A DNA stretch of 26,511 nt, from contig MPUH01001002.1 in NCBI GenBank assembly GCA_001970955.1, positions 1 through 26,511 of the forward strand, read 5' to 3'. Positions 9,418 to 18,585 of this stretch are shown here, piece after piece. The position numbers and the translations under genes were made by a program. The stretch's first letter is position 1. Each line of letters opens with the position of its first letter. The stretch is from Stentor coeruleus. Its lineage: Eukaryota > Ciliophora > Heterotrichea > Heterotrichida > Stentoridae. The notes below the pieces were generated by a model. It was not told the origin of the DNA. It searched no databases and was given only the letters and a program-made list of their open reading frames with translations.

Positions 9418-9948
9418 ATATTTTTAATAGTCAGTTCTAAGTAATTGTGAGTTTTATTTGGAAATATGTTTGGATTTAGGCATGCAAAATTTTAGATAAT
9501 ATTTAGATTTTTTTGTTATAATTGGAAGATAATTTATTAAGGTAAACAATCGCTTAAGAAGCATTTTATATTAATTTTTTTTTAGACTATAGGCAAGGTT
9601 TCTATTAGATTCTTAAGCCATCTCAATAATATATTTTTATCCTAAAATGTATCCACCAAAAAAGCTTCAACACAAAAAGTTAAAAATCTTTAAAATAACA
9701 TAAAAACCCATCCAAAATTTATAAAATTAATCCTTCTATTATTAATTCAAAAGTAAAATCATATCATTCCTAATAATATCCCATACAATACCAACCAAAT
9801 AACTCAATTTCCTTAAAGCTTTACATATAAAATCCCTTTCAATTTTTTGCCCTTTCACATTATTTCACCCTTTTTAATCATAGCCTATTAAATTCAACTT
9901 AAAAACCTGACAAATTTTTCTTTTAAAAAATCATATCGAAACTTATTA
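9418..9948. other. Convergent intergenic region
   Basis: It lies between the ends of the aminopeptidase (+) and the CDPK (-). The first ~140 nt are T/G-rich and the last ~340 nt A/C-rich on the + strand, so both genes have a G/T-rich 3' flank on their own strand. No hairpin terminator or gene is seen; poly-A signals cannot be told apart from the AT background. Confidence 0.45.
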
Positions 9949-11412
9949 TTACATATTCACAGCTCTCATAAATTTTATAAATTCATCTAAGTCTATAAGT
10001 CCATCTCCATTAGAATCCGCCTCTTGTAGTAACCCAAACCAAACTTTCTCATCAGCAATCTGCCCATTTTCTAAAACACTTCTAATTTCATCCACTGTAA
10101 TAACCCCATTTCCATCAAGATCAAAAAGATTAAACGCTAAAATCAAATTTTCTTCAGACTCTTTCTTCATCCCTTCCCTACAACATGCTAAAAACTCAGT
10201 ATAATCAATATTCCCATCATTATCTTGGTCAATATCATCTATAATCCTCTCAACAATCTTTTGAGCTTTTGTGAACTCCATAACTTTCATATATTCTTCC
10301 AAAAGTTCTTGTCTCGTAATTTTCCCATTGCCATCTTTGTCAAGTGTTTGGAAAATTCTCCTTATTTCTTTAATATCTTCATATGACACAACTTGTGAAG
10401 CTAAATATATATGCACAGCTTCTTTAAGTTTTGAATGATTCGAGAAATTTTTTAATCTTTTTAAAGTTAATTTTAAATTTTCACCTTTATGATTTCTATT
10501 ATTTATAATCCAAGGGTGCATTATTGCCTCATTAGCTGATATTCTATCATCAGGGTTTAATTTTAATAAGGATTTTAATAAATCAAAAGACATATCAGAA
10601 ATTCCATATGTGTTTTCTTTAGAGATTTCAAAAGGGCATTTTAATATTTCTTTGATTATGGAATCATTATCTTTACCTTTATATGGAGGAGTTCCAATTA
10701 GTAATATATACATCATAATACCAACACTCCAAATATCACATTTTTCATTATAAGAGTGTTCAAATACTTCTGGAGCTAGATAATATGATGAGCCAAAACA
10801 TCCTCGGATTCTGGATTTAGAACTGACTATGCATGAGCTTCCGAAATCAGCTATTTTTATAGTCAATATATTGGTTTTGTCTATTAAAAGAATGTTTTCT
10901 GGTTTAAGGTCTCTGTGGATTATACCTTTTTCATGGCAGTAATTCAAAGCTGAGAGCAGTTGGAATATAATATTGGATGCTTTAGCTTCAGTAAATACAG
11001 GCATTTTTGAGATTTCTTGAAATAAGTCCCCTCCTGAGCAGTACTCTGTGGATAGATAATAATGACGCTCGTCTTCGAAAATTTCAAAGCATTTTATTAT
11101 ATTAGGGTGGTCTAGAATCCTTAAGATTTGGATTTCTTTTAGCATACAGGTAGTGGATTTTTGGTAGATACATAAGGATTTTTTATGGACGATTTTTAAA
11201 GCTCTTAGGGTTTTAGTTGGAAGATGTTCACATAAAAGAACATCGGAAAATGACCCACTTCCAATGTGTTTAATTTCTTTATAATGTTTTATTTTATTAT
11301 CGTGTGATAGTTTAATGAAGGTTCCAGGGGTAATTGTCAGCTCTTTAGTTTTTAACTTAAAACGGATCGGAGAAGGAACTTCTTTACCAGTTTTATGAAA
11401 GCCACAGCCCAT
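9949..11412 (-). CDS. Calcium-dependent protein kinase (CDPK), N-myristoylation-type start
   Basis: A Ser/Thr kinase domain is fused to four EF hands, the CDPK layout of ciliates, apicomplexans and plants. I start at the ATG at 11412, which gives MGCGFHK, a classic myristoylation plus palmitoylation N-terminus; an ATG six codons upstream (11430) would bury it. Numbering from the upstream ATG: G-loop GSGSFSDV (57-64), Lys79, HRD Asp174 (HRDLKPEN), DFG Asp195 and APE 219-221. A junction helix follows (LKRLKNFSNHSKLKEAV), the usual autoinhibitory linker. Four complete calcium loops follow: DKDGNGKITRQE (364), DQDNDGNIDYTE (401), DLDGNGVITVDE (437) and DSNGDGLIDLDE (472). All catalytic and calcium ligands are present, so it should be active, membrane-tethered and calcium-switched. 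The stop is TAA. Confidence 0.95.
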   Translation of the reverse strand: MGCGFHKTGKEVPSPIRFKLKTKELTITPGTFIKLSHDNKIKHYKEIKHIGSGSFSDVLLCEHLPTKTLRALKIVHKKSLCIYQKSTTCMLKEIQILRILDHPNIIKCFEIFEDERHYYLSTEYCSGGDLFQEISKMPVFTEAKASNIIFQLLSALNYCHEKGIIHRDLKPENILLIDKTNILTIKIADFGSSCIVSSKSRIRGCFGSSYYLAPEVFEHSYNEKCDIWSVGIMMYILLIGTPPYKGKDNDSIIKEILKCPFEISKENTYGISDMSFDLLKSLLKLNPDDRISANEAIMHPWIINNRNHKGENLKLTLKRLKNFSNHSKLKEAVHIYLASQVVSYEDIKEIRRIFQTLDKDGNGKITRQELLEEYMKVMEFTKAQKIVERIIDDIDQDNDGNIDYTEFLACCREGMKKESEENLILAFNLFDLDGNGVITVDEIRSVLENGQIADEKVWFGLLQEADSNGDGLIDLDEFIKFMRAVNM

Positions 11413-11558
11413 AATTAATTTTATTAGCATTTTTTAGATGGTTTTATGGTTATACTGTATAACATAGCTTTATAGAATATTTGCTATAATTATTAGACTT
11501 AAATTTTACTAAAGGTATTGATGAGATAGGAATAGTTAATGCATCTAGCTAAATTTAT

Positions 11559-12225
11559 ATGAAAATAAAATGTTTTAACTATGATTATATTCTTAGGATT
11601 AAAGGGCAATTCCAGATTTTTATGTACTTTTTCACAATATTGATTAATAGATTTTGTAAGATTTTGAGTTTATTGCAGAGAGTTTTCATTTCCGACATTT
11701 TTTCAAAAGTCTTGAAATCTTTAACTAAAGAATATAGAAAAGGGAGATAAACCAAATTATATCAGAAATCAGATAAAAGCTTGAATCTTTAGTATATATA
11801 TTTTAAAGGTGTTTTAGAATAATATGAAGAATGTCCCAGTAAAAATCAAGAAGATTATGGATTATTATTTCTAAATGATCTGATCATAATTAAATCTGCA
11901 TATTTTATTAATAAATCATAGAATAGATAGTTTTTTAAAGCATTACTTCCAAGATAGAGAGATTAATAAATGTAAAAATTAAGGTAAATATTAGTAATTT
12001 ACTATAGAAAGTTACTTTTTAGAACATAAATTTTATAAACAAATTGACTATGAATTAAAACAAATATTAAAAGTAAAAAATTATAAATATTTCTATAAAG
12101 ATTTCGAAGATGACTGCAGTAGAGGACAAAAGGCTATTAAAATAAAAAACTTATATCGTAAATTAATTTATGATTATTTGTATGAATATAAATGTTTAAC
12201 TTATAAAAGCATATTAAAAATATGA
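11559..12225 (+). pseudogene. Possible decayed gene, three open fragments
   Basis: Three protein-like open stretches lie in series on the + strand. 11559-11750 is an ATG-to-TAA frame of 63 residues, Ile/Phe/Lys-rich and ending in SLTKEYRKGR. 11823-11921 is 32 residues without an ATG (contains ECPSKNQEDYGLLFLNDL). 11998-12225 is 75 residues without an ATG (contains DDCSRGQKAIKIKNLYRKLI). Their composition looks more like coding than the surrounding DNA, but frames change between them, stops intervene, and no 15-nt GT-AG intron joins them. This reads as a decayed gene. The alternative is chance frames in AT-rich DNA. No family is recognised. Confidence 0.3.
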
Positions 12226-12295
12226 TTAATATACTTCTTGTGTGATTTAATAATAAAGCTGTATTTCTATACAACACCTAAAAAACAAAAATAAT

Positions 12296-12405
12296 CACCC
12301 AATCAAAACCTTATCTTCACTAATCAAAACCTTCCCTAATCATCCACAACCTTCCATTCATTTCGAAATCCTCAACCAAAATTACTTAAATCTTAAATCA
12401 AAACC
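12296..12405 (+). promoter_or_regulatory. Cluster of TAATCAAAACC-type elements
   Basis: Related words occur at 12298-12310 (CCAATCAAAACC), 12318-12331 (CACTAATCAAAACC), near 12335-12350 (CCCTAATCATCCACAACC) and near 12394-12405 (AAATCAAAACCC). They sit 120-230 nt upstream of the kinase ATG in a strongly A/C-rich 5' flank. The same core occurs upstream of two other genes in this window. A promoter role is inferred. Confidence 0.35.
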
Positions 12406-12524
12406 CTAAAATCCCTCCTGCAAAAATCTTTTATCTCAATCCAAAGTTCTCATCCTCAACATAAAATTCTCAAAAGGCCATCATCCTCTAAAATCCTAGT
12501 ATCAAAAAATTTTTTCTAATAAAC

Positions 12525-13493
12525 ATGGCTAAAAAGTTGCAGCTCTCAGAGCTGGAAATCCTTCAAACATTAGGGACAGGTAATTAAAACCTAGGTTCAT
12601 TCGGTCGAGTACGTTTAGCTCGAGTAAAGCAAACCGGTAGTTATGTTGCTCTAAAAATCCTCAAAAAAACCGAAATCCTCAAGCTGAAGCAAGTTGACCA
12701 CGTGATATCAGAATTCTCAGTCCTTAGGATAATCAATCATCCATTTCTTGTTAACCTCCTAGGCTATACCCAAGATGAGCGTTATTTATACTTCCTCTTA
12801 GAATTTGTCCAAGGAGGTGAGCTTTTCACATACTTAAGGAACATAGGCAAGCTTGAGGCTGATCATGCAAGGATTTATGCTGGGCAGATTTTATGTATGT
12901 TTGAATACCTTCATTCATTAAATGTTGTTTACAGAGATTTAAAACCAGAAAACCTTCTTATTGGATCTGACGGGTATTTAAAACTTACAGATTTTGGTTT
13001 TGCTAAGGTTATTGAAGGAAGAACTTATACTTTATGTGGTACACCAGAATACCTTGCCCCAGAAATCCTTCTTAACAAAGGTCATGGCAAGCCTGTGGAT
13101 TGGTGGACTCTAGGGATTATTTTATATGAAATGCTCGCTGGAATTGACCCATTTAGCGATGAAGACCCTATGGCTATATATCAGAAAATCCTCAAAGGTA
13201 AAGTTAAATTCCCTAGAAGCTTTGATAATAATGGCAAAAGCTTAGTAAAACATTTACTCGTCGCTGATCTGACAAAACGCTTCGGGAACATGAAAGGTGG
13301 CGTCAATGATATTAAAAACCACAGGTTTTTCTCAGGTTTTGACTGGGTACGTTTACTTCAAAAGTCTATGCAAATGCGTTATATCCCTCCTATTCGTAGT
13401 CAAAATGACAGTTCGAACTTTTCACACTACCCCGACTCACCCACTTTGTCTCCACCAGTTAAACGTTCTGATGATCCTTTTATTGATTGGTAG
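12525..13493 (+). CDS. PKA-like AGC kinase catalytic subunit, 317 aa, one 15-nt intron
   Basis: Splicing 12525-12579 with 12595-13493 gives 317 residues. The intron interrupts the glycine loop; removal restores LQTLGTGSFGRVRLAR, almost identical to animal PKA. Catalytic residues are in place: Lys39, Glu58 (19 residues later, as in PKA), YRDLKPENLL with Asp133, DFG Asp151, activation-loop TLCGTPEY with Thr164, and APE 173-175. The Tyr in YRD and GFAK after DFG are AGC/PKA hallmarks. A C-terminal AGC tail follows, with a NFSHY segment (compare the PKA FDDY region), ending in FIDW, in place of the FSEF hydrophobic motif. It is shorter than animal PKA (about 350) because the N-terminal helix is missing. 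It probably phosphorylates targets downstream of cAMP (or cGMP) and would need a regulatory subunit, not seen here. Confidence 0.95.
12580..12594 (+). other. 15-nt spliceosomal intron (kinase glycine loop)
   Basis: The sequence is GTAATTAAAACCTAG, splitting a Gly codon (G|GT) in the ATP-binding loop. It carries an in-frame TAA when retained. Its removal gives a perfect GTGSFGRV motif, making this the best supported splice in the window. Confidence 0.97.
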
Positions 13494-13538
13494 TTAGTAT
13501 GAGTAATTTATGCAGAAAGTTATTTAATATATGCAAGA

Positions 13539-14705
13539 CTAAGGCATTTTCGGGCTTAAATAGTTTGTATCGACAAACTTAAACACTTCATCAGCTATAT
13601 TTGAGTTGCTTTTTGAATATTTAGACTTGGTTATAGCTTTACGTTCTGTTGTTTGAGATACATCTATATAATCATGGCTTCGGAGATAATTTTTAGCTAG
13701 TTTTTCGTTGTTATCGAAAAGAGTTTCATTTTCTCGGGATACTCTGACGAGTTCTTCTGTAATTTTCTGGATTTCGGTTTTCATTGTCTCGATATGCTCA
13801 TTGATATCATTTATAACTTTTTCATCTTCTTCTCTACATGATAAGGTAAGTATATCAAATGATAAAGTGTGTTGTCGGTTTAAAGAAAGTTCAAATAAAG
13901 GTTCAGACTTTGCTTTCCCTGTGCCTATTGTTATGGGCATTGGTTGAATGTTTTCATCTGACTCCTCCTCACTTTCATCATCTTGTTTGATAATCTCCAT
14001 ACTCAAATCGTTTTTCCCATTAGAATTCATCCTTTCAATACCATATTTTCTGTTCATTGGGTTTTTAAGAAGGATTTTCATTTTATTCACTTCTTTTTTC
14101 AATGTTTCACTGTTTTGAGATAGTTTTTCTCTTTTTGACTGTAAAGAATATAAATGCCGAGCTTCATATGATAAAATTTGCTTAAGGTCTTCGACTCTAG
14201 AATGTAAGTCGATAATATCTTCAGTTGGTGGGACGACAATCATATTACGTGATTTTTTATACAACTCAGAGTCTTCTTCAAATTGCCTAATACGTATTGA
14301 CAGTTCGCTTATAACTTTGCTTTTTTTATCGTTTTGATATATTATATCAGCGATTTTCTCTTCACTTTCAGCTATAAATTCTTGTTCTTTACGAAAGTAT
14401 TCTGTGGATATTTGTTCGTCCATTAGAGCTTTCGCTTGGTTGTCTTCGCAATCTCTAACTTTTTTCAAATAAAGGTCTTCCATGCTTTTGACTTCTTGGA
14501 GAAGTTGCAGGACTACATTACTAGAGTCATTTGAGGAAATTTTGGTTAGGATCAGATCAGCGAGGACTTGTTTATTGAGGGATAAAGATTTTTCTAAGTC
14601 TTGGATATAACTGTGGAAGTCCTGGTTTTCCATGTTCATGCAGTTCTGCTTCAGGGCTTTTCTTGAAGTTGAAGATAACAGGCCAGGGTTGCTTTCTGAA
14701 GACAT
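13539..14705 (-). CDS. Coiled-coil protein, 388 aa
   Basis: The frame is intronless, from an ATG to a TAG. Residues about 25-235 alternate charged coiled-coil segments (for example EQEFIAESEEKIADI and LSQNSETLKKEVNKMK) with a short proline-bearing break at NMIVVPPTEDI. An acidic stretch, DDESEEESDE, follows near residue 240. A second coiled coil occupies about 295-345, and the tail is Ser/Lys-rich and probably disordered. There is no catalytic or membrane segment. It is divergently oriented from another coiled-coil gene at 15062 with 356 nt between, so the two might be co-regulated. A structural role at cortex, basal bodies or axoneme is plausible but not shown. Family not recognised. Confidence 0.8.
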   Translation of the reverse strand: MSSESNPGLLSSTSRKALKQNCMNMENQDFHSYIQDLEKSLSLNKQVLADLILTKISSNDSSNVVLQLLQEVKSMEDLYLKKVRDCEDNQAKALMDEQISTEYFRKEQEFIAESEEKIADIIYQNDKKSKVISELSIRIRQFEEDSELYKKSRNMIVVPPTEDIIDLHSRVEDLKQILSYEARHLYSLQSKREKLSQNSETLKKEVNKMKILLKNPMNRKYGIERMNSNGKNDLSMEIIKQDDESEEESDENIQPMPITIGTGKAKSEPLFELSLNRQHTLSFDILTLSCREEDEKVINDINEHIETMKTEIQKITEELVRVSRENETLFDNNEKLAKNYLRSHDYIDVSQTTERKAITKSKYSKSNSNIADEVFKFVDTNYLSPKMP

Positions 14706-15061
14706 TTTTACTATAATTTATGATTTTTGTGTATAATATGAGCATTTTGAACTTTTTCCCTACACTTTGTAGATCAGGGAAAAACTTTTTCAGGAGGATT
14801 CATGATAAAATCAATATCAAAAACCATAAAAATATTTTCTAGTGTAGTAAACCTCCAAACTAACTAAAAAATATTGTTCTTTTTCCTTACAAAGATATTC
14901 TAAGTTTTTTCTAGCACTAAGCCATAAAGACCTTTTTCCATTAATCATTCTGGCCCATCAAAAAATTCCATTACAACAATTAAGATTTTCTAGGTATAAA
15001 AACCCATAATCCATCCTTATCTAAATATCAAAAAATAGTTATTTTAAAAAATAAATTCCTT
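14706..15061. promoter_or_regulatory. Divergent intergenic region, 356 nt
   Basis: This is the shared 5' flank of two coiled-coil genes. The left end is T/G-leaning and the right three-quarters A/C-rich on the + strand, again with the switch expected of divergent genes. A short imperfect inverted pair around 14756-14783 (TTTTTCCCTAC and CAGGGAAAAAC) could form a hairpin. No coding frame is seen. Confidence 0.4.
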
Positions 15062-16546
15062 ATGGAAACCCCAAGAGTCCTTGTTAACGAAGTAATTATA
15101 AGTCCAAAGTCCCGACTAGGTTATTCAATAAGAGAAGTCCAAGCCCATTCTTCACATTCATCACGATCTATAAAATCATTACAAAATGACTACATGAACA
15201 CTGAAAATGATATCAAAAGTGAAAAAGCTCTAGTCACCGAATTAAGCTCATGGGAAAACACAATAAACAGTTTTTCATCTTTAGATATCATCAGAGAAGC
15301 AAAAAGTCTCATGGAAAGAAGAATCCAACATCAAAACTTCGCAGAAGAAGCCATCAGCAATCGTAAAAAAAACTTAAACAAGGGTACAACCAGTCCAAAC
15401 ACAAACTTAAAATTTGACACGACAAATATAAGAATAAAAAAGCGTTTAGAAGAAGGGAAATTCAAGGAAAAAAGTATGTTTTATAAACAGTACGAAGATG
15501 AACTCGATAAAAGTCTTAGGAATTTCGAGCAAAAACTCAAGGAAATAAATGATTATAGAGAAAGCCTAAGAACAGAAGTTATGGAAATGCGAAACGAACT
15601 AAAAAGGTCTCATGATGAATTAGAAACATGTAGAAAAAACCTTGAGAAACTAGAAAAACAACGTAAATACTTAACGGTCCGTACAGGAGCTGCGAGTTAT
15701 TTATCACGTAGAGCTAGTATCCGTGAAGAAATAAACCATAGAGAATCTAGATATTCAGTAATAACAGAAGGGATAACATCAGAAATAACGAAAAATACAA
15801 GGGCAATTGACAATTTAGATGAGGAATGCGCAGTGTTAAGAAAAGAAGTCAAACTCATAAAAAACGCTCAGATGAAACATTATAGAAAAGTATTATTAGA
15901 AGGAAAAGATACAAGAAATGAAGGACTTCAGTGGGTGGTAAAAAGATTGTGGAAACTAGATGAAAGTATTAATAAAACTGATTTCCCAAACTTTCTTGAT
16001 GAGAATTCAGTTGATGTAATTATGCAAATATCGAAGAAATCTAAAGAAATTGAGGATTATTTAACTAGAATCACTAATGGGTCATTTGGGAAAACTGGTA
16101 AATCGTATGAAAGTTCTTCAAATATTAAAGTAATACAAACACGTATAGCTGAAGTATCTAAGTCAATAAGGATTAAAAGAGCAGAAACATTAGGATCAGA
16201 AGGGAAAAAAAGCATTATATGGGAAAATCTTTCACCAGAAGACTTTGATCACAAGTATAAAGGAATGACTGGGCTTATGGTCTGCGAACAAAAAATCGAA
16301 AGGCTTAAAAAAGATATTAATAAGCTACAAGATGAAGAAATCAAAAGGATTTTCAAAGAATGCTACCTTAATTCTTATGATGAAAAGAAAAAAGTTGACA
16401 TGAGAGATTTAATTGCAACATTAGTTGGAGCAGATAATTTGAATAAGTACTCGACTTTTGTTATTAAATTAAAAAGAGATCTTATGAACCAATTAAGCAC
16501 TACTAAGACATTTAAGTTTAGTAGTGGTAATAAGACTGATAGGTGA
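15062..16546 (+). CDS. Coiled-coil protein with conserved-looking C-terminal module, 494 aa
   Basis: The frame runs ATG to TGA. Residues about 45-290 are mostly coiled coil with a basic break near 115-135, including LEKLEKQRKYL, then a Ser/Arg-rich linker (SYLSRRASIREE). From about 285 the protein reads less like a simple coil: YRKVLLEGKDTRNEGLQWVV, then WKLDESI and FPNFLDE, then more helix, ending in a basic Ser/Thr/Lys tail. The EGKDTRNEGL...W segment resembles a module I associate with uncharacterised ciliate coiled-coil proteins; that is memory, not a search. This is the only gene here ending in TGA. If TGA were Trp, the protein would gain only four residues before a TAA. A structural or centriolar role is possible but unproven. 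Confidence 0.8.
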   Translation: METPRVLVNEVIISPKSRLGYSIREVQAHSSHSSRSIKSLQNDYMNTENDIKSEKALVTELSSWENTINSFSSLDIIREAKSLMERRIQHQNFAEEAISNRKKNLNKGTTSPNTNLKFDTTNIRIKKRLEEGKFKEKSMFYKQYEDELDKSLRNFEQKLKEINDYRESLRTEVMEMRNELKRSHDELETCRKNLEKLEKQRKYLTVRTGAASYLSRRASIREEINHRESRYSVITEGITSEITKNTRAIDNLDEECAVLRKEVKLIKNAQMKHYRKVLLEGKDTRNEGLQWVVKRLWKLDESINKTDFPNFLDENSVDVIMQISKKSKEIEDYLTRITNGSFGKTGKSYESSSNIKVIQTRIAEVSKSIRIKRAETLGSEGKKSIIWENLSPEDFDHKYKGMTGLMVCEQKIERLKKDINKLQDEEIKRIFKECYLNSYDEKKKVDMRDLIATLVGADNLNKYSTFVIKLKRDLMNQLSTTKTFKFSSGNKTDR

Positions 16547-17254
16547 AGGTATGGATAATGATAATAGTTTCTTTGTAGGAAAATATGAAATATTTTGATA
16601 AGGGTTTTTTGTATAATTGAATGAGAGGGGTTTTTATTTGGTTTTTGAAACTTAATCCAAGGGATGGATAAGTAAAATTTGTCCTTTTTTTTGGGGATTG
16701 AGGAATATATGATTGATGATAGTTTTGGATAAAGGCATTTTATTCTTTTGAAAGATTTTTTGTGGGAATAGAATTGGGGATATTTTATTAAGGTTGAGTT
16801 GATGATTCCAATCTTTAATCCAAACTCAAAAATTAATTATCCCTTTGTTTATTGTTTAAATACCCAAATGTAATATATTTTTAAAACTTATTATTTTATT
16901 ATCTTGAATATCTAAAAACTATCATCGATACAAGAGCATACTAAAAAATGTATTCTGCTAGTTTTTATTGAATTGACCTTATGCTTTTGATTAACCAACA
17001 ATTTTGAGGTGAATACACAAGTTAATAGGCGTTAAAAAATGTTCTGAACTAATGGAAGAATTTCGAAAACTAATCTAAAAGTTTATCCAAATAAGCTAAT
17101 TTTTATTACACCGTACTTCAATAAGCATTTGCATATCTTTAATCTAATCAAAATCAAATACTCTGTCCTAAAAACATAATTTATCTAATTTTTTTAAAAC
17201 CTTAAGAACTACCTATAACTGAGTTTATTATAAACTTAAATTATAAACTAGGAT
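16547..17254. other. Intergenic region, 3' flanks of two convergent genes
   Basis: It separates the ends of the coiled-coil gene (+) and the first zinc-finger gene (-). About 16550-16800 is G/T-rich with runs of GGGG, and from about 16810 it becomes A/C/T-rich. This fits the 3'-flank skew seen elsewhere. It marks the left edge of the very AT-rich block. No gene is seen. Confidence 0.45.
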
Positions 17255-17575
17255 TTAAAGTTCATCGAATTCCTCTTCAACTTCTACTGCTTTTCGGTAT
17301 TTTATATCATGTTTCCTTCTATGGAGACATAATTGACTGTATTGCCGGAAAAAATGCTGACACACAGGGCATTTGTATGGTTTGATTCCTAAATGTCTAT
17401 GCATATGCTCCTTTAAAATCTGTTTAGAGGCAAATGATTTATTGCACATCTCACAGATGAAGTGTTTTAAGCCGAGATGTGAGCTTTCAAAATGCCTTTT
17501 TAAATTGAATTTGCATTTGTATTCTCTACCGCAGTCTGAAGACGGACAGCAAAATATCATAATATTGAATTCCAT
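17255..17575 (-). CDS. Mini three-finger C2H2 zinc-finger protein (copy 1), 106 aa
   Basis: Almost the whole protein is three C2H2 fingers. Finger 1 is C-x4-C-x12-H-x4-H starting at a CC pair (CCPSSDC). Fingers 2 and 3 are C-x2-C-x12-H-x3-H (CEMC and CPVC). Linkers are seven residues, LGLKHFI and LGIKPYK, the second close to the canonical TGEKPYK that marks DNA-binding fingers. Predicted helix contacts (-1, 2, 3, 6) are C/F/N/R, S/Q/I/E and Q/S/Q/L. A short acidic tail (VEVEEEFDEL) follows. It is a likely sequence-specific DNA-binding protein with no visible activation domain. Start is the only reasonable ATG; stop TAA. It is a paralogue of the genes at 18586 and 21110, and stands alone in a gene-poor, AT-rich block. 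Confidence 0.88.
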   Translation of the reverse strand: MEFNIMIFCCPSSDCGREYKCKFNLKRHFESSHLGLKHFICEMCNKSFASKQILKEHMHRHLGIKPYKCPVCQHFFRQYSQLCLHRRKHDIKYRKAVEVEEEFDEL

Positions 17576-18585
17576 ATATAATAACCTTTATTTCCTTTAT
17601 TTATATTCTTAAGTTAATTTATTATTATGCAATTCATAGTTAAATAAATTATACAACCTAAATTAATTAGCCAGTAATAAAAAATCTTCTAATAATATCA
17701 CTAAATTTCTCATAAATGCTTAAGTATAAATAAAGCTAATTATTAAATGTAATAATTTTTTAAGATTAGTTTAATAATTATACTTTATATATTTTATATA
17801 TTATTGATGAATGAATCAGGTAGTATCTGATTTATATATAAATGCATATTATATGTTATAATATTATAATCAAACTTTGTAAATTAATAGCAAAAATTTA
17901 CCTTAAGAAAGATAATGAATAAAACTTTTAATTAATATTATGTGAGGTTTTTCATTTGAATTATAATATGCATTCCCTTTTCTAATAACAGCTAGAAAAT
18001 AAACTTCCTAAAAATTCTTAGAAATAATCTTGTAGCAAATGATCTTTCTGCTTACTATATTAAAGATCCCTACTTTAATTATATATTAAAGCCTAACAAT
18101 ATATGACTACAGTGAATGCAAAATTAAATCTTAATAGCGCTTATAAGTGTAATTGCAATCATCACCAAAAAAAAATGTTAATGCAACTAAACACCTTTAT
18201 AGTTTAATCAAGCATAATATTCGCTATGATAAATAACACAAATAATTCTTTGAGAATCTCCAAGATTTATATAAAAATAAAACAAAAAAGAGAGTATTTA
18301 GCACTTTGTATTATAAGTACATAAAAATCAGCATAAGCTTACTATAAACACAATCTGATTATATTGAAAAATCAAAGTATCAAAGCTTTAAGAAGCTTAT
18401 AAAATATTTAAAACCATCATATCAAAGCTTCTTCTTTTATTAACTTTATCATTACTAAGCCTAAAATCTTCCAGAGACGTGATTCATAAAATCATCAAAT
18501 AACTAATTATAACAATGCTAGTTTAAACAATAAAGTTACTCTACAAGACAATAATTATAAATTAATTCCTAGTATTTCGATTTAC
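17576..18585. other. AT-rich gene-poor region
   Basis: The DNA is extremely AT-rich between zinc-finger copies 1 and 2. Roughly 17590-17960 shows nothing beyond low-complexity A/T words. Around 17996-18330 several open, protein-like stretches occur on the + strand (listed separately as a possible decayed gene). Confidence 0.5.
17996..18207 (+). pseudogene. Possible decayed gene fragments
   Basis: Two overlapping open stretches in different frames. 17996-18106 gives 36 residues including RNNLVANDLSAYYIKDPYF. 18103-18207 starts at an ATG and gives 34 residues including SAYKCNCNHHQKKMLM. Both look more like protein than the surrounding AT background, and the frame shifts between them with no 15-nt intron to fix it. 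A third stretch (about 18236-18317, containing NNSLRISKIYIKIKQKREY) follows. Old coding DNA with frameshifts is one explanation; chance is the other. Confidence 0.25.

Larger units (their letters stand above)
11413..12524. other. 1.1-kb intergenic region with coding-like fragments
   Basis: It is the 5' flank of both the CDPK (-) and the PKA-like kinase (+). The centre (11559-12225) holds three open stretches described separately. The last ~240 nt before the kinase (12285-12520) are strongly A/C-rich and carry repeated TAATCAAAACC words. No intact gene is supported. Confidence 0.4.
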
